64,000 nt of DNA from Spongiivirga citrea (GTDB lineage: Bacteria > Bacteroidota > Bacteroidia > Flavobacteriales > Flavobacteriaceae): positions 186,001 to 250,000 of the forward strand of contig NZ_JAABOQ010000005.1 of the NCBI RefSeq assembly GCF_010671565.1. The letters are read 5' to 3'. Of the stretch, positions 42,586 to 53,650 are shown piece by piece. Under the pieces are notes generated by a model. That model saw only the letters and a program-made list of their open reading frames with translations, was not told where the DNA came from and did no database searches. Within the stretch, counting starts at the first letter, position 1. Every line of letters starts with the position of its first letter. Both the position numbers and the translations under genes were made by a program.

Positions 42586-45500
42586 TTGAGTTGAAATTTT
42601 ACGCTCCCAAAAATGTCGTAATTGCCATCTTTACTTTTTTTGTATTGGTGGTTTCTTCAGTAAAAATACAGGCACAAGACTCTACTGCCGTCGGTTATAG
42701 TGCAGGAACTTTATTACTAAAAAATCCGCAAAGTATTATCTCAAAATATAAGTACGATCCTAAAACCGATCGATATATTTATACTGAGAGTGTGGGCGAT
42801 TTTAATATTTCATATCCAAAAATATTAACGCCAAAGCAATATCAAGATCTTATTTTAAAAGAAAGTATGAAGGCATACTTTAAAGAAAAACTAGATGCCG
42901 TATCAGGAAAGAAGGAAGGAAGTGAGGATGCACAGAAAAATTTACTTCCCGATTTTTATGTAAAATCGGACCTCTTTCAATCCATTTTTGGTGGTGATGT
43001 AATTAGCGTTGTGCCCCAGGGTTCCGTTGGGATGGATCTCGGTATTCGATTTCAAAAAAATGACAATCCATCATTATCACCACGAAATAGACGAAATCTA
43101 AGCTTCGACTTTCAACAGCGTATAGAATTGAGTTTACTCGGTAAAGTAGGAGAGCGACTTCAAATTGCGGCTAACTATAATACCCAAACTACTTTCGATT
43201 TTCAAAATCTCATAAAATTAGAATACACACCTACGGAAGATGACATTATTAGAAAGATTGAGGTCGGTAATGTGGCAATGCCATTAAATAGCTCACTTAT
43301 TACCGGTGCCCAAAGCTTATTTGGTGTCAAGACCGAGCTTCAATTTGGTAAAACCACAGTAACAGCGGTTTTTTCTGAACAGCGTTCACAAACCAAGACG
43401 GTTATCGCTCAGGGAAATGGAACATTGGAAGATGTTAAGCTTTTTGCGTTAGATTATGAGGAAGATCGTCACTTCTTTTTATCTCAATACTTTAGAGATA
43501 CCTATGACGAAGCAGCAAAGACCTATCCATACCCGAATACTCAGGTTCAAGTAACCAGAATTGAAGTATGGGTAACAAACCGAGGACAACGAACACAAAA
43601 TGTAAGAAACTTAATTGCATTACAGGATATTGCTGAATCTGATCTTACAAAAATTGGGATTGATAATCAGGCTAATTTCCTAAATGCAGGAGTTTTACCC
43701 GGCGCTTTTCCTGATAATAGTAACAACAAATTTGACCCATCTGAAATAGGAAATCCTGCAAATTCCGATTTAACAGAAGCTATAAGAGACATCGCTACAG
43801 TACAGTCGGGCTTTGGAGGTAGAAACGCGAATGAAGGCTTCGATTATGCCATTTTGGAAAATGCGAGAAAATTACAACCTAATGAATATCGCTTAAACGC
43901 ACAATTGGGATATATCTCATTAAATCAACGTTTGAGTAATGATGAGGTATTGGCTGTAGCTTACCAATATACTGTTGGTGGTCAGGTTTTTCAAGTAGGT
44001 GAGTTCGCAAATGACGGAGTTGATGCGACAACAATTGGGACACTGCCAAACTCAAATATAGAAGTCATTAATAACAACAACCTCGTTGTTAAAATGCTTA
44101 AAAGTAGTTTAACAAGTGTTGATGAGCCTGTTTGGGACTTGATGATGAAAAACATTTATTCAACAGGCGCTTTTCAATTAAGTCCAGAAGATTTTAGATT
44201 GAATATTTTATATTCCAATCCTTCGCCAATCAACTTTATCGAAGTAAGTGAGGGTAACGCTGGTAGTTTTCCGAATACCGAGGAAAAAGCCGAGCTGGAA
44301 GAAACTATCTTGATTAATTTGTTTGGACTGGATAGACTTAACATTTATAATGATCCACAAAATGGCGGAGATGGCTTTTTTGATTTTGTAGATGGCTATA
44401 CTGTCGACACTCGAAATGGTAGTATTATATTCCCATCAGTAGAACCATTTGGAGAGGCCTTATTTAATAAATTATCTGAATCGAGGACGGCAAATCCTTT
44501 AGAGGATTATGAAGTTGAGGCTACTTATAACCCGAACCAATCTCGTTATGTATATCGAGAAATGTATGAAAGTACAAAGGCCGATGCATTAGATGCAGCT
44601 GCAAAGAATGTCTTTCAAATAAAAATACGGTACAAATCTACTGGGGGAGATGGAATAGCTGTGGGATTTGGCTTATCACCGGGTTCGGTGAAAGTTACTG
44701 CTGGTGGTCGTGTGCTTCAAGAAGGAATTGATTATACTGTGAACTATCAGGCAGGGCGTGTCCAAATTTTAGATGAATCGTTAAAAGCATCAAACACACC
44801 TATTGAAGTTTCAACAGAAAATAACGCATTATTTAGACAACAAAATAAGCGATTTGCTGGAGTTGATGTGGAGCATAAGTTCAATGATAACTTTTTAGTT
44901 GGGGGTACTTTTTTAAATTTAAATGAACGACCACTAACCCAAAAAGCAAATTACGGTGTAGAGCCAGTTAGTAATACAATCTTAGGTGCTCGTCTGAATT
45001 TTTCAACAGAAGCTCCTTTCTTAACGAGGCTAGCAAACAAACTACCAAATATTGATACTGATGCAAAGTCTAATTTTTCAATAAGAGCTGAAGCTGCATA
45101 TTTGTTTCCCAATGCGCCTAAAACTGCAGATTTTAATGGAGAGGCAACTGTATATGTCGACGATTTTGAAGGTGCGCAGTCAACAATCGATATAAAATCG
45201 CCTTTAGCATGGAGTTTATCAAGTACTCCGCTAGGTGTTGAAGGTGGTGATATCCAGACCGGAGATCCTAATATTTTAGAGAATGGTTATAACCGTGCTA
45301 AATTGGCTTGGTATACCATCGACCCTATTTTTTACAATAATCAAAGGCCAGGGGATATTAGTGATGATGATGTTTCCACTAATGAAACGCGTCGAGTTTT
45401 TGTGAACGAGATATTTCCGAGAACAGATTTGGCGCAAGGGCAAACTACGGTGCAGTTTACCCTAGATTTAGCATACTATCCTGACGAACGTGGTCCTTAT

Positions 45501-48500
45501 AACAACAATCCAGCTTTTGACGCGGAACCTAATCCTGATAAATGGGCTGGAATTACAAGATCTATTACTGCTACTAACTTCGAGCAATCAAATGTGGAAT
45601 ATATTCAGTTTTGGGTGCTAGATCCGTTCAATCAACCGGGAAACACAAATCAAGGAGGGGAGCTGGTATTTAACCTTGGCAACATTTCTGAAGATGTTTT
45701 AAAAGATGGTAGAAAACAATATGAAAACGGATTACCTGAGGCAGGAGCTACAGGAAATAACCTAGAGGTGCGACCAACGCCCTGGGGACAAGTGCCAGCA
45801 AATCAGTCGTTGGTATATGCTTTTGATGCTGTAGACGCGAATAGAAATGTTCAAGATATTGGTTTAGATGGTTTGAATGATGCCGAGGAAGCTGCTTCAC
45901 CTTTTTATACCAATGGACCAGCAGATGATCCGGCTTCGGATAATTATCAATACTTTTTAGATGCTACTGGTGACGTCTTAGAACGTTATAAAAAGTTTAA
46001 TGGACTAGACGGTAACTCTCCGATAGAGGTAGGAGATACGAATCGTGGCGCAATTACACTTCCGGATGTAGAAGATGTGAATCGTGACTTGACTATGAAT
46101 ACAATCAATAGTTATTTTGAATATACTATTCCGATTGTGCCTAATATGAGTGTGAACACGTCGCGTTTTATTACTGACGAAAAGGAGCGCGAAATCACAC
46201 TTCCAAACGGTAGAACTTTAACGGCTAGATGGCTTCAATTTAAAATACCGATCAATCCACAAAATTACGATGAGACTGATCCAAACACGATATTAAGTCG
46301 GGTAGGTGGTATTAATGATCTTCGTTCCATTCGATTTATTCGTATGTATATGAAAGGATTTGAAGATCCAACTGTACTGCGTTTTGGTACGCTTGATCTT
46401 ATACGTGGTGATTGGCGTCGTTATACCGAAAGTTTAGAAGCTGATCTCGATCCTGAAGATGGCGATGGTACAGAGGTTGATGTACTTTCAGTAAATATCG
46501 AAGAAAACTCTGATCGTGTTCCTATACCTTATGTATTACCTCCAGGAGTTCAGCGGGAACGATTGAATAATACGAATAACATTATTCGTCAAAATGAGCA
46601 ATCATTAGCCCTTACGGTTTGTGGTGATAATGGGTTGAATAGTGGCGATTCGCGCGCAGTATTTAAAAATATTGATATCGATATGCGGCAGTACGAACGA
46701 TTACGTATGTTCTTGCATGCTGAAGCTATTCAAGGAGGACCAGTGCCATCTGATAATACATTAGTTGCGTTTATTCGTTTTGGGACCGATTTTACAAATA
46801 ACTATTATCAAGTTGAAATTCCATTACAGCTTACCCAATTTGGAGCAAGCACTGAATCTGAAATCTGGCCAGCGGATAATGAAATATTATTACCACTAGA
46901 CCTTCTATCTCAGATTAAGTCTCAAGGAATTTCAGATGGAACTCTAGGGAATCCGAATGCGGTATTTTATAATGCAAATGGTGAGGTTGTAAATGAGCTG
47001 GACCCTAGGCAAGCAGCTGAACTTAGAGTAGCAATTAAAGGAAATCCAACTGTAGGAAGTGTTCGAGCATTAATGGTTGGTGTAAAAAATACTGATGTTA
47101 AGGGTGTTTGTGCTGAAGTATGGTTTAATGAATTGCGTTTATCAGGATTGGATAGCGAAGGTGGTTGGGCTGCAATTGGACAAATAGACACCAACTTAGC
47201 CGATTTTGCTTCAATTTCGGCAACCGGTAGAATGAGTACCATCGGTTTTGGAACGATTGAACAAGGACCTCGTGAGCGTAATCTAGAAGATTCAAGACAG
47301 TATGATATAACGACGAACTTAAATGTCGGGCAACTGTTGCCAAAAAAATGGGATGTACAAATTCCATTTAGTTATAATATTTCAGAGGAAATCATCACTC
47401 CCCAGTATGATCCTTTTTACGAAGATTTAAAGCTTAAAGATCGGTTGGACACAGCTGATTCGCAAGAGGAAGAAGATGCCATTTTAAATCGTGCTGAAGA
47501 TTATACAAAGCGAACGAGTCTTAATTTTATTGGAGTACGAAAAAATAGAACGCCCGAGCAAAAAGAACGCATTTACGATATCGAGAATTTCGATTTTTCT
47601 TATTCATATAATGAGACGAATCATAGAGACTATGAGATAGAGAATCGTACTGATCAAAATGTTCGTTTGGGAGTTAATTATGGATACGCTTTTAAGCCAT
47701 TAAATATTGAGCCATTTAAAAAGCTAGATTCTCTTAAAAGTAAGTATTGGGATTGGTTGAAGGAGATTAACTTCAATCCACTGCCCACTAGTATCGCGGT
47801 AACTTCTAATTTAACTAGAGCATTTAGCGATCAGCGTTTTCGCGAGGTGGATTTTTCTGGAGATGTAAATCCAAATAACATCCCATTACCATCCATTCAA
47901 CAACGCAACTTTTTATTTGATTGGGCATATAGCGTCAACTATAATTTAAGCCGGTCATTGCAGGTTAATTTTACTGCGAGTAATAACAATATTATTCGTA
48001 ACTATTTTGATGAAGACGGTGATGTGCTGCGTGAGAATAATATATGGAGTGGTTTTTGGGATATTGGCGAACCTAATAGGCACACCTCTCGTTTAGAGGC
48101 GAACTATGAGTTGCCAATTAATAAGATTCCGCTATTTAGTTTTATTGATTCTAATTATGCTTATACAGGTGATTTTGACTGGCAACGAGAAGGTTTAGCG
48201 GTCGAGGAAGTCGTGGGAGAACGAATTAATACAATTCAAAATGCCAATACACATCGATTGAATACAACCTTTAATATGGATAAGTTGTATCAATATCTTG
48301 GGTTGGTTAAGAAAACATCAAATAGTACAACTGGTAGTCGAACAGGTGCAACTCGAGGGACTAGGAATCCTAAGAATAATCCTTTAGCAGGGAATCAGTC
48401 AGCAGCACAAGACAAACCAAAAAAGGGTCTAAGTGCTGGGAATAAAGTTGCCAATACTTTAATTGGCTTAGTTACTGCAGTAAAACGTTTTGGGGTTGAT

Positions 48501-49802
48501 TATTCGGAAACAAATAGTAAAACCTTGCCAGGTTATACGCAGTCAATCGGCTTTATCGGAACGCTACGTCCTTCAGTTGGTTTTGTATTCGGATCTCAGT
48601 CTGATGTTCGTTTCGAAGCTGCAAAACAAGGTTGGTTAACGACCTTTCCAGAATTCAATCAGCAGTTTTTAGAGACCAGACGTAAAACACTTGCAGTTAC
48701 CGCAAACATTGAATTATTGCCTGATCTTGTAATTGATCTAACGGCTAATAGATTGTTCAATGAAAATATCGCCGAGAATTTTAGAGTTGACACCAATGCA
48801 GATAATGAGTTGTTCTATAATCAACTACTAAGTAATCGTTTTGGGAACTTCGAGATCTCAAATTTCATGCTTAAAACAGCTTTTAAAACAAGCGATCAAG
48901 GATTTTCGGAAGTGTTTCAAACCTTTAGGGATAACCGCTTAGAGATAGCACAACGTCTTGCTGCTGAACGTGGCTTGAATCCGAATGATGTTGATGGAGA
49001 TGGTTTTCCTGTTGGACTTGGTAAGACCAACCAATCGGTGCTTATTCCAGCTTTTGTGTCAGCTTACACAGGACAAGATGCTAGTAAGGTGGAGTTAGGA
49101 GCGTTTAGAGATATTCCGATTCCTAACTGGCAGTTGAAATACACTGGCTTAATGAAAATTCCCTGGTTTAAAAAGAAGTTTAGACGTTTCTCGATTCAGC
49201 ATGGATATCGCTCGTCTTATACAATAAATAACTTTACCACGAACCTTGAGTTTGATGCGGCAAATGTTGGAGCTTTAGATCAGGCGGGTAATTTCTTAAA
49301 TGATCAATTGTTTTCAAATATCAATTTGGTAGAACAATTTAATCCGTTGGTAAAAGTTGATTTTGAATTAAAGAGTTCACTGAAGGTGCTGGCTGAAGTA
49401 AGAAGAGATCGTGCCTTATCACTGAGTTTAGATAACCAATTATTAACTGAGGCAACTGGTCAAGAATATGTTTTTGGTCTTGGTTATCGTGTGGCCAATG
49501 TGCCTTTCACGATGACATTAGGAGGAAGAAGACAGACCTTTAAAGGTGATCTAAACTTTAAGGCTGATGTTTCATTGCGTGATAATATTACGGTAATTAG
49601 AAGCTTAGATGTTGAGAATAATCAAGTGACAGCTGGTCAGAAACAATGGTCTTTAAAGTTCACTGCTGATTATGCATTGACGAAAAACTTGACCACCGTG
49701 TTTTTCTATGATCATGCATTTTCTGAATTCGCAATTTCAACTGCTTTCCCGCAGACCACTATTCGAAGCGGATTTACCTTGCGATATAATTTCGGAAATT
49801 AA
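42582..49802 (+). CDS. sprA: T9SS outer-membrane translocon SprA
   Basis: SprA (Sov in Porphyromonas) is the giant 36-strand barrel through which type IX secretion substrates, including gliding adhesins, leave the cell. The 2406-residue protein starts with a signal peptide (ending near SVKIQAQ). It shows family features such as DFQQRIELSLLGKVGERLQI near residue 180, many aromatic-alternating barrel strands, large periplasmic or plug domains, and a final strand ending in FTLRYNFGN. The length is normal for the family. It overlaps ruvA by 4 bp. The gcvH gene that often follows sprA in related bacteria is not here. Confidence 0.96.
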   Translation: MIELKFYAPKNVVIAIFTFFVLVVSSVKIQAQDSTAVGYSAGTLLLKNPQSIISKYKYDPKTDRYIYTESVGDFNISYPKILTPKQYQDLILKESMKAYFKEKLDAVSGKKEGSEDAQKNLLPDFYVKSDLFQSIFGGDVISVVPQGSVGMDLGIRFQKNDNPSLSPRNRRNLSFDFQQRIELSLLGKVGERLQIAANYNTQTTFDFQNLIKLEYTPTEDDIIRKIEVGNVAMPLNSSLITGAQSLFGVKTELQFGKTTVTAVFSEQRSQTKTVIAQGNGTLEDVKLFALDYEEDRHFFLSQYFRDTYDEAAKTYPYPNTQVQVTRIEVWVTNRGQRTQNVRNLIALQDIAESDLTKIGIDNQANFLNAGVLPGAFPDNSNNKFDPSEIGNPANSDLTEAIRDIATVQSGFGGRNANEGFDYAILENARKLQPNEYRLNAQLGYISLNQRLSNDEVLAVAYQYTVGGQVFQVGEFANDGVDATTIGTLPNSNIEVINNNNLVVKMLKSSLTSVDEPVWDLMMKNIYSTGAFQLSPEDFRLNILYSNPSPINFIEVSEGNAGSFPNTEEKAELEETILINLFGLDRLNIYNDPQNGGDGFFDFVDGYTVDTRNGSIIFPSVEPFGEALFNKLSESRTANPLEDYEVEATYNPNQSRYVYREMYESTKADALDAAAKNVFQIKIRYKSTGGDGIAVGFGLSPGSVKVTAGGRVLQEGIDYTVNYQAGRVQILDESLKASNTPIEVSTENNALFRQQNKRFAGVDVEHKFNDNFLVGGTFLNLNERPLTQKANYGVEPVSNTILGARLNFSTEAPFLTRLANKLPNIDTDAKSNFSIRAEAAYLFPNAPKTADFNGEATVYVDDFEGAQSTIDIKSPLAWSLSSTPLGVEGGDIQTGDPNILENGYNRAKLAWYTIDPIFYNNQRPGDISDDDVSTNETRRVFVNEIFPRTDLAQGQTTVQFTLDLAYYPDERGPYNNNPAFDAEPNPDKWAGITRSITATNFEQSNVEYIQFWVLDPFNQPGNTNQGGELVFNLGNISEDVLKDGRKQYENGLPEAGATGNNLEVRPTPWGQVPANQSLVYAFDAVDANRNVQDIGLDGLNDAEEAASPFYTNGPADDPASDNYQYFLDATGDVLERYKKFNGLDGNSPIEVGDTNRGAITLPDVEDVNRDLTMNTINSYFEYTIPIVPNMSVNTSRFITDEKEREITLPNGRTLTARWLQFKIPINPQNYDETDPNTILSRVGGINDLRSIRFIRMYMKGFEDPTVLRFGTLDLIRGDWRRYTESLEADLDPEDGDGTEVDVLSVNIEENSDRVPIPYVLPPGVQRERLNNTNNIIRQNEQSLALTVCGDNGLNSGDSRAVFKNIDIDMRQYERLRMFLHAEAIQGGPVPSDNTLVAFIRFGTDFTNNYYQVEIPLQLTQFGASTESEIWPADNEILLPLDLLSQIKSQGISDGTLGNPNAVFYNANGEVVNELDPRQAAELRVAIKGNPTVGSVRALMVGVKNTDVKGVCAEVWFNELRLSGLDSEGGWAAIGQIDTNLADFASISATGRMSTIGFGTIEQGPRERNLEDSRQYDITTNLNVGQLLPKKWDVQIPFSYNISEEIITPQYDPFYEDLKLKDRLDTADSQEEEDAILNRAEDYTKRTSLNFIGVRKNRTPEQKERIYDIENFDFSYSYNETNHRDYEIENRTDQNVRLGVNYGYAFKPLNIEPFKKLDSLKSKYWDWLKEINFNPLPTSIAVTSNLTRAFSDQRFREVDFSGDVNPNNIPLPSIQQRNFLFDWAYSVNYNLSRSLQVNFTASNNNIIRNYFDEDGDVLRENNIWSGFWDIGEPNRHTSRLEANYELPINKIPLFSFIDSNYAYTGDFDWQREGLAVEEVVGERINTIQNANTHRLNTTFNMDKLYQYLGLVKKTSNSTTGSRTGATRGTRNPKNNPLAGNQSAAQDKPKKGLSAGNKVANTLIGLVTAVKRFGVDYSETNSKTLPGYTQSIGFIGTLRPSVGFVFGSQSDVRFEAAKQGWLTTFPEFNQQFLETRRKTLAVTANIELLPDLVIDLTANRLFNENIAENFRVDTNADNELFYNQLLSNRFGNFEISNFMLKTAFKTSDQGFSEVFQTFRDNRLEIAQRLAAERGLNPNDVDGDGFPVGLGKTNQSVLIPAFVSAYTGQDASKVELGAFRDIPIPNWQLKYTGLMKIPWFKKKFRRFSIQHGYRSSYTINNFTTNLEFDAANVGALDQAGNFLNDQLFSNINLVEQFNPLVKVDFELKSSLKVLAEVRRDRALSLSLDNQLLTEATGQEYVFGLGYRVANVPFTMTLGGRRQTFKGDLNFKADVSLRDNITVIRSLDVENNQVTAGQKQWSLKFTADYALTKNLTTVFFYDHAFSEFAISTAFPQTTIRSGFTLRYNFGN

Positions 49803-49980
49803 ATACGATTCTAGATTGATTGTAATAGCCGATTAGGCCCGTTACAATTATTATTTTGACCGTTTACTAAGCCTTTTAAACGAAGAATCCCGCACCTTGT
49901 CAGGATTTAAGAGGAATAAGGACAGTATTGTTCTATATTTAATCTGTTAAGGTGTTTTACAAACTAAATTAAAACCAATA

Positions 49981-50017
49981 AAAGCCACTTTATTGCTAAG
50001 GAAGTGGCTTTTTTTTG
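49981..50017 (+). terminator. Terminator after sprA
   Basis: AAAGCCACTT pairs with AAGTGGCTTT around an 11-nt loop, followed by further T. It lies about 180 bp after the sprA stop, back to back with the clpX terminator. Confidence 0.78.
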
Positions 50018-50029
50018 TGCCCTATTTTG

Positions 50030-50068
50030 AAAAAGAAAAAGCCTTTGAACTACTATTCCAAAGGCTTT
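50030..50068 (-). terminator. Terminator after clpX
   Basis: Read on the minus strand, AAAGCCTTTG pairs with CAAAGGCTTT around an 11-nt loop, followed by a T-rich stretch. It lies 26 bp after the clpX stop. Confidence 0.82.
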
Positions 50069-50093
50069 GCATTTTAAATATTATTCTTTCTGA

Positions 50094-51326
50094 TTAAGAG
50101 ACCGCTTTCAATTTCTTAATTGCGTCTTTAGTCAATTTCTCCTCAGCATATGCTTTGGTGACCTTTAAGTCTTTCTCGTCAGAACCTGGCATGTCGAACA
50201 TGGCATCAGTTAAAACGGCTTCGCATAAAGAGCGTAAACCACGAGCTCCTAGTTTGTATTCTATCGCTTGTTCCACAATATACTCCAAAGCACCTTCAGT
50301 AATCGAGAACTTGATTTCATCCATTTCAAACAGCTTTTTGTATTGTTTGATGATGGCATTTCGAGGTTCCGTTAAAATGGCACGTAAGGTTCCAGCGTCA
50401 AGCGGATTCATATACGTAAGTACTGGCAATCGACCTATGATTTCAGGGATTAGTCCAAAATCTTTTAAGTCCCTCGGTATGATATATTGCAACATATTAT
50501 CATCGTCATAGCGACTTTCTTTTTTAGAAGCACTATAGCCAATGGCTTGCATATTTAATCGCTTGGTAATGTGTCTTTCAATACCGTCAAAAGCACCGCC
50601 AGCGATAAACAATATATTTTCTGTATTTACCTCAATAAATTTTTGATCCGGATGCTTACGGCCACCTTTTGGTGGAACGTTTACAGTAGTACCTTCTAAA
50701 AGCTTTAAAAGGGCTTGTTGCACCCCTTCACCTGAAACATCTCTTGTGATTGATGGATTATCACTCTTTCGAGCTATTTTATCAATCTCATCAATAAATA
50801 CGATACCGCGTTCTGCTTTCTCAAGATTATAGTCGGCTGCTTGCAACAAACGAGTTAAAATACTCTCTACATCCTCTCCAACATATCCAGCTTCAGTAAG
50901 TACAGTAGCATCTACAATGGCAAGTGGTACATTCAACATTTTGGCAACTGTTTTTGCCATTAATGTTTTGCCAGTTCCGGTTTGCCCAACCATGATGATG
51001 TTACTTTTCTGTATCTCGATATCATCTTTGGTAGCGGGCTGTAACAATCTTTTATAGTGATTGTAAACTGCTACTGACATGACGCGCTTAGTAAACTCCT
51101 GACCAATAATAAACTGATCTAGAAAACTTTTAATTTCTTTCGGCTTCTTTAAAATAAGTTCAGCCGAAAGCTCATCAGTTTCCGTTTGTTTAGATTCTTC
51201 TACAACAATACCGTGTGCCTGCTCAATACATCGATCGCAAATATGCGCATCAAGGCCAGCTATTAGCAAATTGGTCTCAGGCTTTTTACGCCCACAAAAC
51301 GAACATTCTAATTCTTCTTTAGCCAT
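50094..51326 (-). CDS. clpX: ClpX ATPase subunit of ClpXP
   Basis: ClpX is the AAA+ unfoldase that recognises tagged proteins and feeds them to ClpP. The 410-residue protein has the N-terminal zinc-binding domain (CSFCGRK and CDRC, residues 9-36), Walker A GQTGTGKT (about 113-120), the pore loop GYVGEDVE, Walker [12 protein letters not shown], and the RKH-like pore segment near GIERHITKR. The C-terminal sensor 2 is in GARGLRSL. It lies downstream of clpP with a 65-bp gap, the classical tig-clpP-clpX order. Confidence 0.97.
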   Translation of the reverse strand: MAKEELECSFCGRKKPETNLLIAGLDAHICDRCIEQAHGIVVEESKQTETDELSAELILKKPKEIKSFLDQFIIGQEFTKRVMSVAVYNHYKRLLQPATKDDIEIQKSNIIMVGQTGTGKTLMAKTVAKMLNVPLAIVDATVLTEAGYVGEDVESILTRLLQAADYNLEKAERGIVFIDEIDKIARKSDNPSITRDVSGEGVQQALLKLLEGTTVNVPPKGGRKHPDQKFIEVNTENILFIAGGAFDGIERHITKRLNMQAIGYSASKKESRYDDDNMLQYIIPRDLKDFGLIPEIIGRLPVLTYMNPLDAGTLRAILTEPRNAIIKQYKKLFEMDEIKFSITEGALEYIVEQAIEYKLGARGLRSLCEAVLTDAMFDMPGSDEKDLKVTKAYAEEKLTKDAIKKLKAVS

Positions 51327-51391
51327 TACTATCTTCTTCCTCTATTAGTTTGTAGTTTAGTTTTAGTAGGGAAAACTGGGTTAAAATTACA

Positions 51392-52066
51392 TTAACTTTT
51401 CGTAAGTAATTCATCGATCATACCATACTCCTTCGCCTGTGGTGCTTTCATCCAGTAATCACGATCACTGTCTTCATAAACTTTGTCATAAGTTTGACCA
51501 GAATGTTTTGCGATTATATGATATAATTCTTCCTTAATATCAAGTACCTCTTTAGCTGCAATCTCAATATCACTCGCTTGCCCACGAGCGCCACTCATTG
51601 GTTGGTGAATCATTACACGCGCATGCGGTAAAGCCGAGCGTTTTCCTTTTTCACCTGCACATAATAAAACGGCACCCATCGAAGCTGCCATTCCTGTACA
51701 AATAGTAGCAACGTCGGGATTAATAAATTGCATAGTGTCATAAATACCTAATCCGGCATATACACTACCACCTGGTGAATTGATATAAATCTGAATATCT
51801 TTTGAATCATCGACACTTGCTAAAAATAACAATTGTGCTTGTATAATGTTTGCAATTTGATCATTAATGCCCGTTCCTAAAAAGATGATGCGATCCATCA
51901 TTAATCTTGAAAATACGTCCATCGCTACTGCGTTCATTTGGCGTTCTTCAATAATATTAGGGGTCATACCAACTGGGTACATGCTACTAATAACTTGGTC
52001 ATATACCATGCTATTAATGCCTTGATCTTTTATTGCGAAATTTTGAAATTCTTTTCCGTAGTTCAT
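51392..52066 (-). CDS. clpP: ClpP protease subunit
   Basis: ClpP is the double-ring serine protease partner of ClpX. The 224-residue protein has the catalytic Ser in [11 protein letters not shown], the His in HARVMIHQP and the Asp in the later DRDYWM segment. The hydrophobic N-terminal region and handle region are normal. The first 20-25 residues could be a propeptide. It is located between tig and clpX on the same strand. Confidence 0.97.
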   Translation of the reverse strand: MNYGKEFQNFAIKDQGINSMVYDQVISSMYPVGMTPNIIEERQMNAVAMDVFSRLMMDRIIFLGTGINDQIANIIQAQLLFLASVDDSKDIQIYINSPGGSVYAGLGIYDTMQFINPDVATICTGMAASMGAVLLCAGEKGKRSALPHARVMIHQPMSGARGQASDIEIAAKEVLDIKEELYHIIAKHSGQTYDKVYEDSDRDYWMKAPQAKEYGMIDELLTKS

Positions 52067-52120
52067 CTAATAACGAATCTAAATAGTTTATTCAAAAATA
52101 ACGATTCTTGTGTAAACAAT

Positions 52121-52153
52121 TAAGGCGTGACTCATTTTTGAACCACGCCTCAA
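52121..52153 (-). other. Stem-loop between tig and clpP
   Basis: On the minus strand AGGCGTG and CACGCCT form a 7-bp core with partial pairing beyond it, in the 113-bp gap. No strong T-run follows in the direction of transcription, so it may weaken but not stop transcription from tig into clpP. Confidence 0.5.
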
Positions 52154-52179
52154 GCTTCTTTTATCTTTTATTTAAGGGT

Positions 52180-53502
52180 TTAGCTATAAACTTCTTTAAT
52201 GAAGTCGTCATAACTAATTTTCTTAACCTTTAAATTGGCGTTTTCTTTATAAAATTCAATCAACTTTTTGCTAAGCATTTGTTCGTTGATTCTTTTAATC
52301 TCATCTTGATTACCTAATACACGTGCTGCGATATTATCAAGCTCTTCTTCTGATGGGTTTAATTGACCAAATTGTGCCATTTGACCTTTTACCATTTCTT
52401 TAGTTCCTTCTTTGATCTCATCGAAAGTAACTTGAAGATTATTATCAGTGATTATTTTACCTTCAATAAGTTGGTAACGTAATCCTTTTTCAGACTTTTC
52501 ATATTCTTCTGATGCTTCATCTTCAGATAATGGATTCTCCCCTGATGTTTGGATCCATTTTTTAAGAAAATCTGCAGGAAGTTCGAATTTGGTGTTCTCG
52601 ATCAAGTTCTCAGTTACATCATTTAGTAATTTTTGATCCGATTGTTGTGCGAACTGCTTTTCAGCATCTTCCTTAAGTTTTGCTTTTAATTCGGTAACCG
52701 ATTTAACAACATCTTTCCCGAACAATTTGTCGAACAAATCTTGATCAAGATCAGCACCTTCACGTTGGTTAATTTCTGTAATAGTGAAAGTAACTTCAAC
52801 ATTCAATTTATCAGCTTCTTCGGCATTAACACCAACATAAGAAACTAGGCTATGTGTTTCATCAAACAAGCCTTTTGTTTTTAAAGTCAACACATCATCC
52901 ACCTTAGCACCTAAAAATGCATCAGTATTTTTCTTGCCTTTGATTTTGTCTAAGCTGAAAGTGGTGCTTTTGTCAATCTCATTTTCTTCACTAAAGAAAC
53001 GTCCTGTAACTTCATCACCTTTTTCAACAGTATCCTTTGCGATTAATTTTCCGTATTGATTTGCGATATTTTCAATTTGATCGTCGATCATTTTGTCAGT
53101 CGCCTCGATGTTATAATGTGTAATCGCTTTTTTGCTTTTTACCTTTACATCAAATTCAGGAGCAAGGCCTAACTCAAATTCAAAAGAAAACTCATCAGCA
53201 TCCCAATTTAAATCATCTTGTGGTTTTGGTAGTGGATTACCAAGTACATCTAACTTTTCTTCAGTTAGGTATTTGTTCAAAGCATCTTGAAGTAATTTGT
53301 TTACCTCATCAACCAAAACAGCTTTCCCATATTGCTTTTTAACTAAGCCCATAGGTACATGTCCTTTTCTAAAGCCGGGAATGTTAGCATTTTTGCGGTA
53401 GTCGCTAAGTACAGTGTTTACTTTGTCAGCATAATCGTCTTTAGCAATATCAACCTTTACAACAGCGTTTAAAGCATCGATGTTTTCTCTTGTAATATTC
53501 AT
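52180..53502 (-). CDS. tig: Trigger factor chaperone
   Basis: Trigger factor binds the ribosome exit and shields nascent chains. The 440-residue protein begins with the ribosome-binding domain, including the signature GFRKGHVPMGLVKKQYGK (about residues 43-60, a version of GFRxGKxP). A peptidyl-prolyl isomerase-like middle domain (about 150-240) and a long helical C-terminal domain with chaperone arms follow. As in other Bacteroidota the isomerase region is divergent. It has its own well-formed promoter and lies upstream of clpP and clpX, matching its role in protein quality control. Confidence 0.95.
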   Translation of the reverse strand: MNITRENIDALNAVVKVDIAKDDYADKVNTVLSDYRKNANIPGFRKGHVPMGLVKKQYGKAVLVDEVNKLLQDALNKYLTEEKLDVLGNPLPKPQDDLNWDADEFSFEFELGLAPEFDVKVKSKKAITHYNIEATDKMIDDQIENIANQYGKLIAKDTVEKGDEVTGRFFSEENEIDKSTTFSLDKIKGKKNTDAFLGAKVDDVLTLKTKGLFDETHSLVSYVGVNAEEADKLNVEVTFTITEINQREGADLDQDLFDKLFGKDVVKSVTELKAKLKEDAEKQFAQQSDQKLLNDVTENLIENTKFELPADFLKKWIQTSGENPLSEDEASEEYEKSEKGLRYQLIEGKIITDNNLQVTFDEIKEGTKEMVKGQMAQFGQLNPSEEELDNIAARVLGNQDEIKRINEQMLSKKLIEFYKENANLKVKKISYDDFIKEVYS

Positions 53503-53530
53503 TGTCTGTTTCTTTCTTTAAAACGGGCTG

Positions 53531-53561
53531 CAAAAGTACTTTTTTTTTGCTATTTCGCCAA
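53531..53561 (-). promoter_or_regulatory. Promoter for tig (Bacteroidota type)
   Basis: On the minus strand TTG (53561-53559) is followed after 20 bp by TACTTTTG (53538-53531), matching the -33 and -7 elements of Bacteroidota promoters. The leader would be about 20 nt to the ATG at 53502. Confidence 0.7.
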
Positions 53562-53650
53562 GTTTTAACAGCTTGGAAATTAAGCGGGAAACTTAGATAG
53601 GAAGACTCTTAATAGGTTTATTGTATTCCATCCTTTAAGTAGAAGGAATT

